From positions 17,122,607 to 17,186,606 of the forward strand of contig NC_026656.2 of the NCBI RefSeq assembly GCF_000004075.3: a DNA stretch of 64,000 nucleotides, in the 5' to 3' direction. Source of the stretch: Cucumis sativus (lineage: Eukaryota; Streptophyta; Magnoliopsida; Cucurbitales; Cucurbitaceae). A program made the position numbers and the translations under genes. Positions within the stretch are counted from its first letter, which is position 1. The number at the start of each line of letters is the position of its first letter. The notes below the pieces were generated by a model. It saw only the letters and a list, made by a program, of their open reading frames with translations. It did no database searches and had not been told where the DNA came from. Of this stretch, positions 10,607 to 26,533 are shown in pieces.

Positions 10607-13560
10607 TCCATTAAGAATTTGTAATGCTAATATATATGACGACGGCGACGACGATTAATTAATTCGAACCCAGTTGTTTGTAGATCAAGTAAGCTCTTTT
10701 ATTATTATTCTTAATTTGTTTTGGAATAAAAAAGAAAAAAGAGAGTGTGAATGCTAAATTTAAAGCCTGTTTACACAACGGATTACATTTTTTTATTTAC
10801 CAAATTGATAAATGGGATACCCTTGAAGTGCAGTCTCCAATACCACCCTCTGATCCCTATGCTATATATATATATATATATAAAGAAATGTTAACAGAAG
10901 ATCATATTTTCTCATAGCTTTTCAGTTTGGTTGCTGATCTTAAAAGGAGCTAAAATATATTGTTTAATGTTTATCCCGCGGTTGGACTTGGGGAACATTG
11001 TTCAATTGGTAAATCAATAGAGCGAGAGGGAGAGGGAGAGGGAGTGAAGCATTTTACGTGGACTGCAAACTTGGGCCCTTTTATTGGCCGCCTGAGAAAA
11101 GAAACTCCAGCCCATATATGTGTTTTGAAATGCTGGAGACTACTTAGAAGTAGAAGTAGAAGTACCCCAATGTCAACTACAAATACACACCAACTCAAAT
11201 ATTATAAACTTTTCAATATTTTAATGTCATTTATTTTAGTCTAACTTCAATATGGTACTCAGTGTTTTAAATCACTTCATTTATTACTTTTTATGATACA
11301 TGCTTCTTTGTTACTCAATTTACTTTAACCCCACTCATGTTTTGTTTTATGTATCTCATTCCATCTTCAACTCTAATACAAACCATTATCCCCAACTTTT
11401 TAAATTATGAGTTAAATTTCTAATGTAATCCTCATTTTATTTATTTTTACCATTTTCTATATTTCATACTACTCAACAATTTTTTTCCTTCTGTATTATT
11501 TTTATATTCAAGGTTATTTTATATGAATTTAGTCTATTACGTTTTAATGATTACATCTAGGACAATATTTTATTTATGGTTCTAAAATTTTGATATTCTG
11601 AAACTTAGATCGTATAGGATGAGTTCTTTTTTTTTTTCTTTTTTTTCTTCAGAAAAGGAAGTTTATCTGTAGTGATGAAGGACAAAACAAAGCAGGCAAT
11701 TGGACAAAATAAATATATAGTATTGGAAATACCCTATTTTGATCATACTAACATATCAAACCCATTTAATAACCCATGTTATTCTACTATCATATATTTA
11801 TAGCTATTCATTTTATGATATTTTATTCCCATCGAAAAATAAAGAATTCTAAACCTTTTAGCTTTGGAATGGCGTTTTGCAATAATAATAATGGTAAGCA
11901 TTGTTAATTAGATATAGGACATTTATTCCGATCCTCTTTAACATAATTGTGAAGTTTTTTAAAATTTTTAAATTTTAAAATGGTTGATAATTAAGGTTGA
12001 TCAGTTTGGTTATGCATCTCATATAAGACAACAAAACTCAAGGAAAAAAGAATAGTAGTAGAGATAATTATGAGTAGGTAGTAGTTAGAGAAGTTATAAA
12101 ATCTAAAATATGGTCACAGTAAGCATAATATAAATCACAATATATTATAGGTTGAATCGAAAAGGACGAAATAGAAAAAATGGTGATGAAAGAGTTTTAA
12201 TGAAAGTTGTTTTGTATGTCGTGATGCCCTTTTAATTATATACACCAAGTTGTCAAGCTTTTTAATTAATGCACTCATTAAATAGAGAGTGCCCATGAAT
12301 TTATTATTACTTTTTTAAATGGGTAATATAGATCTTCGATACCCTATTAAACAGCATCTTTTTTCAATTTTTCAAACTGGCTTTTCTTATCTCGTCTTAA
12401 ATATTATTTATGATCAACCAATCTTTTCAAATTTCCTCTCTCTCTAAAAAAGTAATAACAACATTTTTTCTTTTAAAAAATAACAAATTATGTCCTCTAA
12501 TTAACTTATAATGTATAATACCCTAGTTGAATAACTATTATCATTTATTAAGGAATTACAAACTTTACTTTTCTCTCCCACCTTTATTTTCTTCTTCTCT
12601 AATTAATATTGTCTCTAATAATATACACATCTTGTCTTTCAATTCTTCCCTCTCTAAATCATTTCCTTTTGTCTCTACTAAATCTATCTCTAGGGTCAAA
12701 TATATATATATATATAATTTTATTTTCAAGCTTTAATTTAATTTCTTTCCATTGCTTCTTAGAAAACATCGACCAAAACACACTATGCTTCTAGCACGTC
12801 TCTTAATTTACTTTTTACTTCACTGCATCCTCACATTGATATTTAGTTAATACAACAATGGGAATTAATTAGAATCATTAAGTTTATAATTAGAAGACCA
12901 CATCAACTGTTTTTTTGAGCTATAAAATCATTTTGGTATGGGACTGCATCTCTTATAATCCTTTTAGGGGGAAAAATTAGCAAAAAAAAAAAATTATTTT
13001 GGAAAATATTAACAAAATAAAATAAGTATTAATTGTTGTTATTGGATTAATTCTTCGAGTGCCGCCGTTAAGAAGGCTTTTGGAAACCCTTTTCTTCTTC
13101 TTCTCTTTATATCGTATTTCTTTCCTTCTTTACCTTTCGATTTTTTTTTTTAAAAAATTTTCAACCAGTTTTATTTATATTTTAAAAATACTAAATTAAG
13201 AATTAATGGTTTATAAATAAAATTGTTGATTTGTTTTAATGTAACATTTTCCTTTTTTTTCTTTTCAATTCAATTGTTGTCTTATTCTTTTAATTCTTGT
13301 TTCATTTAGGTGATACTTGTAAGCCAAGAAGAATGGAGGAGGATTAGTCAATTATGAGTCAAAAAATAAAGTCGTGACACCAACTATATTTCTATTGGTA
13401 TGATGTGTTGTGATGGTGTATATATTAAAGTTAACAGTATTGTAGAAATATTAAAGGACTCGTTTTCTTAAAAAAAAAAAAAGAACACATTTGCAAATTT
13501 CACCACATATGTGTGTGTGTGTGTGTATATATGATGGGAAATTAAAAGTAGATTTAGTTT

Positions 13561-13593
<33 letters not shown>

Positions 13594-14414
13594 CTCTAAG
13601 CTTTGTTTCATTGAAAGCTAAAATTCATACAAAAAAATATAAATAAAAAATAGAGAAGAAGAGGGAGGGAAGGATGGAGGGGTAGGGCATTACATGAGTT
13701 TTATTATAATATATTAAATGAAAAGAAAAAAGTGATAGAGAAACGAGGGAGGGGAGGGGATCGGGGGGGGGGGTGTTGTTGTCTTTATGTCAGGATGGAA
13801 TTAATATCTTTCATTGTCGTTGGGCGCAGATCCAAAGCACAGGCAGTAAGGGAGTTTTTCTTTTTTAACTTCTAAGAACCACACTTTGACCTCTGAAATC
13901 ATAAATATAAAATAACAAGTAAGGATAAAGAAATAAAGGGAAAATTAAAATAAAAAAGGCATTATTGAGCTTTTAAAATTATCTAAAATCTCAATCTCAA
14001 TCTCAGTGGCATCCGGGCATTCAATTACTGTAAACAATGAGAATAGAACTAATTATTCATAAATTCTGTATTTAAGTCTCATTCCATTTCAAGAAAATCG
14101 ACTTGGATGTGGTCGTTGGCTTATTACCCCCCCCTACTTTCTATTTTATTTTTTTATTTACCCTTTAATTAAATTCTAAATCATCATAATACACACACAC
14201 ACACACATACACACCACCACCACCACACCAAACATAGTAGGGGACCGGAAATATATACTTGCCAATCCCATATATATTTACTCTCTCAAATTTATTATTC
14301 AACATTAATGTTTTGTCTACTCATATATAATATATGATTAATCAATGAAGGTAGCTAATTTTAAATATAATTACCTGATTTAAGTTAATTAATATGACGC
14401 TCTCCCTCCTTTGG
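10607..14414. other. Gene-poor AT-rich intergenic region
   Basis: About 3.8 kb without a credible gene. It contains TA, GT, CA and CAC repeats, a G11 run (13763-13773), poly-T and poly-A tracts, and a GAGAGG/GAGGGA purine stretch near 11.03 kb. Both flanking genes end here, since the region lies downstream of the TIGR01589 gene and downstream of INO. Confidence 0.6.
13565..13590. repeat. (AT)13 microsatellite
   Basis: 26 bases of perfect alternating AT, about 35 bases after a short GT/TA run at 13510-13531. Confidence 0.9.
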
Positions 14415-15792
14415 CTACATTACGTTTTTCTTTCTCAGCATCATATGATCAGCTCCTTCAGCATTGACTGGCGGAAGATGAGCCCACTGCACCTCCCCAA
14501 CACCAATAACAATCATACAATTTCTTTCCTTCATATTATACATCAAAACTAACTTACGCTTAAATGTAATAATAATATATAACCAAAACTCTCTCTCTCT
14601 CTCTCTCTCTCTCATCAATGTTATCATGAATCCAACGACGTAACACACATAAAGCTTACATTTTTTGCAGCTGTCTTGAATGCTTCTTTATGAGCCATCG
14701 CTGGATTCTCTGCCTTCAGCCTCCGAATCTCTTCCCTGCATATATACATATATATATATATATATTTAAAACTTTTAAATTTTAATACAAATTATAATGA
14801 TTTGCATGTGAAACCCCAATTCACACCCTTTCTTAAACTCTCTCTCTCTCTCTCTCTTACGTAATTTGAATTTGAAGTTTAATTAATTATAAATATATAT
14901 CTTACTTGATGAATTGGTTATAAGCTGATGGGGCTCGCTGTTTCTTCTCCGGGGCTAATTTTCACAGACAATATATTAGAAAATTTTAAAAAAGAAATTT
15001 CACATATACAATAATATGAAGAAAAAAAAGAAATTTATAGACATCATGAAAGGGCCAGATTACGCTTGTTAACAACTGGAGTGGGTGGAATAATGATGAC
15101 GTCATCATCTTCATGATTTTGAATAATGTTATGGTACGAGGTTAGGAGGTCGGACGACGATGATGAATTGCTGAGGCTGTCCAAGCAGTAGTGTTTCTGG
15201 ACGTTAAACTCTTGACCAAAACCCTCCTTTGGCTGACCAAAAAAGAAAAAAAGAAAAAAAAAAAGAACATTTTGTAATAATAATTTCTAGTTAGGATCAG
15301 TTCATGTACTGCTGACAGTGTGATTTCAAAACTAGAAATGTTAAGAGAGAAAAAAGAGAAAAATAGGTATAGATACCAAGTTATGAGAGAGGGAGGTGAG
15401 AAGATCAAAAGGGATAAAAGAGGGCTTAGCCATGTTGACAGAGAGAAGACCAGCACAGTTTCCGCATCTTACACTCACCACCATCGACAAGTTGCTGTAT
15501 GGAACATTTACCTGTGCGTATAGAATAATACTTAACACTACTTGAATATATCTGAGTTATAAATTAAAATCATCATCAAACAAAACCATATAATAATAAG
15601 ACATACACACACACACACACACATATATATATATTCTCACTAATTTAATTACTACTTAATAAGGCTTGCTGTTTTAATTATATGATATGATCTTAATTAC
15701 GTACGTACCAATAATATGGTGCTACAAAGACCACATTGCACATAGCGAATCTGTTCAGAGGAATCGGCAAGGAGCTGCTCCACTGTCGACAT
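14415..15792 (-). CDS. INO: YABBY transcription factor INNER NO OUTER
   Basis: Six exons: 15709-15792, 15377-15511, 15064-15232, 14906-14954, 14660-14735 and 14415-14486. They join in phase to 194 residues. The YABBY zinc finger has C20-X2-C23 and C44-X2-C47. The HMG-like YABBY domain, with KPPEKKQRAPSAYNQFIK then EEIRRLKAENPAMAHKEAF, spans about residues 129-175. Features shared with INO rather than FIL, YAB2, YAB5 or CRC are VQCGLCSTILLVNVPYSNLS, LSVNMAKPSFIP, AMAHKEAF and WAHLPP. INO acts in the nucleus of outer-integument cells of the ovule and is required for growth of that layer. A serine-rich and acidic linker (SSSSSD, HEDDD) lies between the domains. The start is the first ATG in exon 1. 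The N terminus is slightly shorter than in Arabidopsis, so an upstream start is possible. Confidence 0.93.
14589..14613. repeat. (CT)12 microsatellite in the last INO intron
   Basis: Perfect CT repeat inside the intron between INO exons 5 and 6 (14487-14659). A second CT repeat lies in the adjacent intron near 14840. Confidence 0.9.
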
Positions 15793-18144
15793 ATCAACAC
15801 CTCCTTTTAATTTATTTCTAACACAAAACAGATAAAAGAGAGTGATGAATAAGACCTAATTATATATATATATTTGTCTCTCAGGCTCACACCAATTTAT
15901 ATGCAAGTCCAATTTATATATACCTCTTTTTGCTTCCCTTTATTATCAAATATAATATATCATACTTCCCTTTCAATTAATGATTTCCCTTCTGTCGTTT
16001 TCTCACACTAAGATTCTTTTATATATGATGTGGTATACTAAAATTATGCACAAATGTGCTTTTTACAAATTTATCTACTTACTTGGTTTAAAGTGCAATG
16101 ATTAGATACATCATATCTCATTTTATATATTATGGAATGAGAATTTGAACCCGATACCTCTTGTCAGTTGAGCTAACCTCATGTTGGCTATATTAATTTT
16201 TTTAATGTTAACTGAAGACTGCACACTGATAATAATAAACTGCCATATTTATTTTTATTTATTTAGAACTTTTTGTTCCATTTGATCATTGACTATTAAA
16301 AGGTATATTTTAGATTTATATATTTTGGGCATTATTACAGCTTTCATCACGTCTCTAGGTATATTTGATATTATCACAATTTAAAACTACGTGGGCTTGT
16401 TGATATATCAAATGAAAAAAAAGGAATGCAACACTGATCGTTTTTGTAAATTATTTTAAAGAAATTAAAGGAGTAAAAGTAAAAGGAAAAGGAAAATTGA
16501 AAGTTTATGATGAATGTTAAGAGACGAAAAGGACTATATTAAAAGTCAAAGTAGCAAAATAAAACAACTTGAAAGTTGAATTAACTTTTGGTAGTGCATC
16601 CACAAGGGAAGTAAATGGTTACTATTTTTAACGCAACAAAAGAAAGAAAACCATGCACTTCTCGCCTCTTTTTTTCCCTATAATTTTTCATCTCATTTCC
16701 CAACATTTCATTTTAGTAGAATTCAGAACGTACATAAGATTATGTGAGGGTCTCTTAGGCTTAGTTAAAAGTGGCTGGTTAAATGTATATAGATTTACAT
16801 ATTGGGTGGAGCTGGTTGAGGGAAAATGAATTATAATTTAGGTTATCACACTCGGACAGGTTTCAAATGCCTTCTTAATTATCATTAGGAGACACATTCT
16901 GACTGTTGTATTCAGCAAACTGCATGATCTATCACTAAAATTAAAGAATTAACACTTATGATTGTGATCAATTCATAAAACATTTTCTACTCATTGGGTA
17001 AAAACAAGGTTAAAGTATAAATTCAATTATAAAGTATGTGTATTTGATCTAATTTCATCTTACAAAATTATAAGTTTAGTTTTCAATTCTTAAAGTTTCG
17101 TACAAAGTTGAAAATTTTGATTTATTAGGCATAAAGTTTAAACGATCGATTACTTAAAAAAAATTATTAAAAATGTCAAAAACCTATTAGACATGAAACA
17201 GGGGCATAATGTATTGAACACTTTTGAAGGTTGTGAATCAAATGAACACTAAGGAATATCTACTGCATCCGTCCATCTCAACAAAATTATATAAGGAAGC
17301 ACCAAATAATAACATTTCATGAAAATTTGTCACTAGCATTCATTCTCTAAAAGTTATTACATAATATGGGGTATGGGTCTTGAACATTAGGCAGTTGTTG
17401 ATGCATCATCCTATAAGAACATATGGGTTCTTCGATGGTGCAAACTCCCCTAATCTTCTTTTGGCCAGAGAAAATATCGAGTGCAAGTTTGAAACCAAAA
17501 GCTAATTGCTAGGAGAAATATCTAATTTGATAAACGGTAACAGGAATCAGCCTCACCAATTGCTCGAAAAAACATATCAGACATCAGAAACTCAAACCTA
17601 GTAAAAAAAAGAAAAAAACCTACCATTGTTGAAGTATCAACAATTGCCCAATGTCAGAGGACATTCCCAAACTTGATTGCCCAAGTCAGCAGTAGATAAC
17701 TGCAATAAATCTTATTCACAGTATTTTCGCTTATCACTTATCAGTGACATGGAAAATGAAGAACCTAATAATAGTTGCATTGAGGTACAGCTAAACTAAT
17801 AAGCGGTCCAAGACTAATTTCAAATCCATTATGGATAGGCCAAAAAAGCATAAATAGCAGGGTGCCAGTCCAAAGAATTGAAGATTTTTCAATGACGTAA
17901 TTAGCACACTGATTCGAGAGTATGAAACTGCATAAAATTTCCAGCAAACAGGCAGTATATGAAAGATGCTTAAAAAATATTTAACCAAAATTGAGCATTG
18001 ATTTGATTGTTTCCAAATGTAAAACAGTTCATGAAAATGGACCCATTTGACCATTTGTAATCCTAACAATTAATATTATCCCAAAATGATGATCATCATA
18101 AATAAAAAAAATCTCTATCAAAATGTAAATATAAAAAAAAAGAC
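15793..18144. other. INO upstream region and 3' flank of the ubiquitin-eS31 gene
   Basis: About 2.35 kb of AT-rich DNA. Its left part must hold the INO promoter and leader (minus strand), with several TA runs but no unambiguous TATA box. A SINE-like remnant lies near 16.15 kb. The right end is the 3' UTR of the ubiquitin fusion. No coding signal was found. Confidence 0.5.
16110..16187 (-). repeat. tRNA-like (SINE-type) remnant
   Basis: On the minus strand it reads GGTTAGCTCAACTGACAAG and then GGGTTCAAATTCTC. The first block resembles a Pol III A box (TAGCTCANYTGG) and the second a B box (GGTTCGANTCC). AT-rich sequence follows. It is too short for a tRNA gene, since there is no cloverleaf and the boxes are close together, so a decayed SINE or SINE-like tail is the likeliest reading. 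Confidence 0.45.
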
Positions 18145-20275
<2,131 letters not shown>

Positions 20276-22921
20276 ATGAGTTTCTTAGCAGGACTATCAG
20301 ACTCCTGGAAGCCTGTCATGACTACCGATACTAATACTTTAAGCTATTGGCTGAACTGGAGATTTTTTCTATGTGCTTTGTTCCTATCAACTGTTATGAT
20401 TGTGGCAGCCCTATTAATATGGAAATATGAAGGTTCTAAAAGATCGAAATCTGGTTCGAGAGACGATTCACAAGTTTCAGTTGGGTCATTGTACGAGGAT
20501 GAACTCTGGCGGACGTGTCTAAAAGAAATACATCCACTTTGCCTCTTAGCTTACAGAATGCTTGCTTTTGCTCTGCTTTTTGGATTGATATTGAGTGAAG
20601 CTATTGTTTCAGGAGGCAGGATTTTTTTATTTTATACTCAGTAAGTCATTTATTTTGTATTGTCTCGCACTCTTCTATCACTCTAAACTGAATATTTTGT
20701 ATTGTTCGTTTAAGTGAGGAGGACAGTAGCTCTTAACTCAATTGGGACCCTGTGAAACTATCTTGTTCTTCCCATTATTCCCATGCTTGTCAAAGCTTGG
20801 TAATGATTATAGTTCTGATGGTTCATTTTTGGTTCAAATCTAGAAATATTTACATTGTGGGGCGCTGGAGTTTGTTCAATTAGTAGTCCGATCATTGTAT
20901 CAGTGCTTGCATCATTGCATAGGATAATTTTCATATTCTTCTTAAAGATCTACTGTTAAGGATTATAAATATTTCCTGATTCGGTTATGTAGCCTTTATA
21001 TCACTCTTGCCTAGTATAACTTTGTGCCAGATGTGGGAGAAATGCCCCAAACTTGTTAATTATGGCCACTTTCTCATCTAACAGTCATATATTTAGGGAA
21101 ATTTGCAATCATTGATTTAGATGGTATCTTTCCAAGGTATATCTCGTGTATTGCTAGAGAGAAGTTGTGAATTATGTAGTTTACTACGGATTATCAACCT
21201 ACCGTTTCAGGTCATGTTTATCTATTAATCATCTTGACAGTGCAGAAAACAAGTTACAAACTACTTTGACAATTTAGGAAATAAAGTTATATCCCAGACT
21301 AACATACTTTTTTTGTGCAGGTGGACGTTCACATTGGTCACACTCTACTTTGGGGTATGTTTTATAACTTCAAAAAAACTGCTTGTTTGCCTGCTGATGT
21401 GGTTATACTTCGCTCACATTTGGTTGATCCAAAGTAGGATGGTGTATCCATGAATTTTGGTCCTGAGATATGGGGGTGACCCTAACAGGAAAATAGTAAT
21501 CCAGAGTTTGATATATGTAGCAACATCTAGTTATATATAAAATATTTTTGGCTGTTGAGAACAAGGGTAACCAGGAATACAACCAAACTTACCTAACATT
21601 CAATGAATTATTAAAATTCATGGCTTTAGTTTCCCATTATCCGTAAGTTATTAACTAAGCTAAAATATTGCTATCTTGCAGCTTGCAACTTCATTCTCCA
21701 TTTATGGTTGTTGTAGAAAACGTGATGATAATGGCAGCTCAACCGAGCATACAAGTTTAGATGCAGAGCGAGGCACTTATGTGCCCCCAACTCTTGGTGT
21801 GAACAGCCTCGATGTGGATAATTCAGCTAAGAGTTTGAGCTCCCGTGAAGGTTTTCATACTCGCAAAGCTGCTGGTGTGGGGGGATATGCATTTCAAATT
21901 ATTTTTCAGGTGACTATTTTCCTCCTAAAACTGAGTAGAAACAGCTTTTATGTTGAAAGGTATGGATAGGCTTAGGTTGGCGAAGGCTATTACATGCTAT
22001 TAGTTAACCTTCCTAGTACATTTTTGAGTTATGTTGTCAATTTTTTAGTGTTATATTTCTCTTAACATCTAGAAAATATCTTGCTCTGTTTTCTTTTCCT
22101 AGGTATCCGCAGGTGCTGTGGTGCTTACCGACATAGTATTTTGGTTCATTCTTTATCCATTTATTCTATCTCGAAGTCGTGGGCTAAGTTTTGTAAGTAT
22201 TTGATTTTCTGCCCCCTCTCTATATGGCTAATATTAAGTCATTTACAATGCTTATTTTAGATTGGGGGGAGATGCATTTTGTTTTGTGTGATTGATGTTG
22301 TGATGTATTCATCATTTGGCCACAGTTTATTGTTACCATGCACTCGGTGAATGCTGTTTGTCTTCTTGGAGAAACAATCTTGAATGGTTTGGTAAGTTGG
22401 GAAGCTTCAATAGGCTTCTTTTCTTTTGGTATTCCATAGAGTATGGGCAATGATTTAAGATTGGTTTGAACTGCAGCGATATCCGTTCTTTCGGATTGGG
22501 TATTTTGTACTGTGGACAGGGATATTCGTCATTTTTCAATGGATTCTCCATGCTTGTGTTTCAATGCCGTAACTTTCTACTCTGCTCTATCACAATTTCT
22601 TGCAATGATTTTATATTGAACGTATATGAATAAGATTGTTAAAATTATTTTGGCCCGCTTCATTGTAGGTGGCCTTATCCATTTCTTGACTTGTCACCCC
22701 CATCCGCGCCATTATGGTAAAGTTTGAAGTCCCTGGCTTTGACTCCAATGCCTTTGTATTCTTGTTTTCGAATTTTCAGTGGTTATGGACATTCATTTTG
22801 CAGGTATGTTGGGGTTGGGTTGATGAATGTACCTTGTTTTGGTGTCTTCGCTCTACTGATCAAAATGAAGCAATCTCTGTTGCCAAAATTGTTCCCGAGG
22901 TCTTTTCAGGAGTTGAGCTAA
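20276..22921 (+). CDS. Multi-pass membrane protein, rolling-stone-like plant family
   Basis: Eight exons: 20276-20640, 21321-21354, 21682-21909, 22103-22192, 22326-22391, 22477-22568, 22669-22716 and 22804-22921. They join in phase to 346 residues. Hydrophobic segments include FFLCALFLSTVMIVAALLIW near the N terminus, AYRMLAFALLFGLILSEAIV, FTLVTLYFGLATSFSIYG, then DIVFWFILYPFIL, FIVTMHSVNAVCLLGET, GYFVLWTGIFVIFQWILHA, and a final one around YVGVGLMNVPCFGVFALLI. A hydrophilic loop of about 55 residues follows the third. The pattern matches the uncharacterised plant membrane proteins related to Drosophila Rolling stone (Arabidopsis At1g10660-type). Their activity is unknown in plants. The tail is short and polar and ends FPRSFQELS. 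The first ATG of exon 1 is used, and it is preceded by a T-rich leader. Family placement is from memory of the pattern. Confidence 0.82.
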
Positions 22922-25900
22922 CAATCGAATCAGACGATCATCAAACCAGTGGGTTATGAAGCTGTGTTTTCCTGTGATCCCCATCATGTTTGCTTCAAAT
23001 TATTCAGTGTTGAGAACGTAAATATTACACATATACAGAACATAAAGCATGATGACGCAGGCAGTTGGATGGAAACATTACCCTAACAAAGCTCAAATCT
23101 AGGCGGAGGATGCCAGATTCTGTAAGCCTGTTTTCATATTCAATGCTCCTTTGAGATTCTGGCATCTTCCGAATTACTTATTTTCATTTTCTTTTGTTCG
23201 AGTCACTTTGATTTTCTCCCAACTGCCCGTATAATTTATTTGAAGCATTTATGGTATGGAATGTACCTCCTGCAATGACTTGTGCATACTTTTTTTCAAT
23301 TATTTGTTCCAATAAATTTAAAATCTTCTTGTGTTCTAAATTGTAATGTTCACTTTTAATCTTTCACAAAACGTGAACATTAACATTAGTATCCATAACA
23401 TAATACTTAGAATGTTGACAATTTCTATAAAACCTTGTTAGGCTAATTACAAAATAAAATCAATTTTGTTTAATAAATTATGTTTCGGAACACTAAAATG
23501 TGTTTGGTAATGTGGTGTCTCATCTCAAGTAATAGATGAGTACAAATGTTCTGGAAAAGTTTGCGAGTATTAAGTACGTGTTTGTATATTATAAATTTCA
23601 AGTAAACTAACATGTACTGTGACTAGTAGACTCAGTTTTAGATATAGAGTAAGCAAACAAAATTGTTACTGAGATCACTTAAAATAACTTCTTTTTTTTT
23701 TTTTTACCTATTCAAACAATTAATTTAAACCTAAAATTAATTAAATAAATAATACTAATAATAAAAATGTACTCAAAATAATAATAATAAACAAATAAAT
23801 GTCCAAGGGATGAGTGTCCTACGTGATTTTTAAACACGTTATTCATTTTGTTATATTTTCTATAAGGAGTGTACATTTAAACATGATAATTATTTATGTT
23901 CGATAACAATTTAAAAATTAATATCTGAGTATACGTAACATTTTCTTTTAAAAAGTTGTAAATATATATGGAGTCAATTTTTTACACTTGTGTGGTACTA
24001 AAAAAAATTGGTGGTTCTATGTATGTATAAATATTAAAATATTATAAATAGAAAGATTTGATGGGTGACCCTTTTGTTTATTAACCTAATTTGAGTAAGG
24101 TAGATGAGTTTACCCGTTATTAAAAGCATATAATTAATTAAGATTCAATAAATTAAAGTAGCACCTCGAAACCTTACCTAAATTTGTTGATTTGTTCCCA
24201 TAAAAAAAAAAATAATGTACCTAAGTTGGTTGAACTGGTCTTCTTTTTGCTCTCTCATTTTTCTTCTTTTATTAATTAAAGTATTATTTGTTGGAAAATT
24301 CACAAAACTCTATTCATAACTATTCTAAAAGAAACCATACATGAAAAAACAAAATCTATCGTAGATTAAAATTACGTAGATGGACTTAGATTGATTCTAA
24401 TGAAAAATAGAAGGCTAAGGCGACATAGTATGAATTGATTTTATGATTTTCCCTAATTGATCTCTAGAATCATCAAACTAGTTGGTTTCTATTGATGCTC
24501 GTGCCCAATATACTAATTAAATAGTTAAATTAATAATTAAAGAATTAGTTGGAAGGATGGTTGTTTTCATATCTAAATTATTGAAGCATCAAAGTTTAGG
24601 GGAGAGGTAATTGGTATGCATTTGTTGTTTGAAGTCAAATGTTGAACCTCCAATTCTATTATTTGCACACACACACACAACAAAAAGAAAAAGTCAACAA
24701 ATTGGGTGTGTGTGTGTGTGGCCATGAATGGAATGGGATGTATTCCAACCAAAATAAATAAATATATAGTCCTCTACCTTATACGCCAACTCCTCCAGAG
24801 TTGTCCAAGGCTGTGTGCATCAAATTTTGTAAACACCATCTCCTAAACTTAACTTAGAGTTGTATTTGTAATGCACCCAACTCTTTTCCCAAACACATAG
24901 TTTATAGTTTGTGTGTATATATATATAGGTTTCAATTGATTTTATGTCCAACCTCATGAATTCGCTATCAAAAATTGATATAAATAATAACAGAAGGTAT
25001 GAAAGTGAGAAGGGGGATGGTTTTTAAATTTTAATTGTGATTAAACAAAGGGCATTGAAAAAGCAGGCTGTCAGATTATTGTTTAAAATCTCACAACTTG
25101 CCTCCTTCACTATCATTTCATTTTATACACTTTTAAAATCCACCTCATAAAAACATTTTTAAAAAGCTTCGTCAACTGCTCTATTTTGATTTCAATATTT
25201 TAACCATTTGTAGGTAAAAATAAAAAATTGGTCGTTGGTACTACAAATACTCCTAAACCTGAATTATGCTAATTTAATTTTAGCAGCATTTTATTTTAAT
25301 TAAAAAATCTTTTACGTAGTTAATAGTATTGGGAAAATAAAGTGACTGTGTTGGTTAATGGGTGGAATTAATTTTTTAAAAAATGGAGATGAAGTCACAA
25401 AAAGACAACCTAAACATCTTCTTCTTCCCTTTTGTTTTATTTGTTTCATTGAAATAAAAATAAAATGCCACGCGTATCACATGGTACACCAACGTGATTC
25501 ATAATATATCATAAATAATCCATATTTTTTTATGTTTTTTAAGTTTTTATTACACTTTCCTCGTCTATGAATGATTTCTACTCCAAATTTTATCGAATCT
25601 GATTATTTGGATATTGAATTTTAAAGTTTGAGTTTTAGTTAGATTAAGTTTTCGAATTATTTTTTATTAATTTAAAATGTATAAATTGTCTACAACACAT
25701 TCACGTAAAACTCAAGTGTTACATGATATCTATGGTAGACCATTGATCATAATATACCTATAAATTGATTAGGGTGAGTCAACAAATTTATTGAACGTGA
25801 GACCCAATCCAACTTTTATAATAAATAGTTTATGTTGTATCTTCAAATTGTTAGATGATTTAAATATAATATTAAATATTTGTAGGTAGGAATGTGGATG

Positions 25901-26235
25901 GAGAAAGAGAGTCAAAATTGGTAAATGTTGGATAGATAAGGAGGTTATAAAAAGAGTGATTTTGAGTTGAAAGAACATTGATTGTATTTACATTAGAAGG
26001 ATGGCATTGGATGGTAGTATGGTGGAAACGGAGAGTAGCGGCAAAAACGTCCCACCGGTTGGTTGCCTACTCCTGCCCCCATTGTATTGTATTCTATTGT
26101 CCTTGGGATTAAAGCAAATTGAGGTTCCCGCCGTCTGAAGCCAACGAACCAAACTCATATTTTCTTTTTTATTTATCGCTAATTTTCTATATAAAAAAAG
26201 AAAGAAAGAAAATTATTTTAAAAACGTCGTGCAGC
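22922..26235. other. AT-rich intergenic region
   Basis: The first few hundred bases are the 3' UTR of the membrane-protein gene. The rest is over 2.5 kb of AT-rich sequence with CA and GT runs near 24.67 and 24.71 kb and many short homopolymers. No gene, RNA gene or intact repeat was recognised. The region ends at the ACLA promoter. Confidence 0.55.
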
Positions 26236-26533
26236 TATAAATACGAATAGGAAGTTGGTTGGGAAGGCATTTATTTTGTGCAGGCGAACCCAATTCCCCA
26301 ACTTTCATCCTCCTCCTCCTCCTCCTTCTACTTCTAATCCAAAGGTAACAACTCAAACTACTTCTTTTTGCTTGCATTTCTCTGGAATCATTTTTTCTAG
26401 ATCTGTCACTGTGACTGCCTCTTTGTTTCCATTATCAAATATGGAATGTTTTTAAACTTTCTCTTTCTTCTACCCACCAAATCTATGTGTCTGATCTGCC
26501 TCTCTTCTTTCAATCACTGCAGGCTTTACAAAA
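26236..26533 (+). promoter_or_regulatory. ACLA TATA box, leader and 5' UTR intron
   Basis: TATAAATA at 26236-26243 is followed by a short leader exon ending CAAAG before a GTAACA donor at 26345. A 178-base intron ends at CACTGCAG (26522), and 11 leader bases precede the ATG. A CCT/CTC repeat sits in the leader exon. Confidence 0.75.

Noticed and set aside
10660-10676. TTCGAACCCAG word resembling a tRNA B box (minus strand)
   Set aside because: No A box at the right distance and no cloverleaf stems, so not a tRNA gene.
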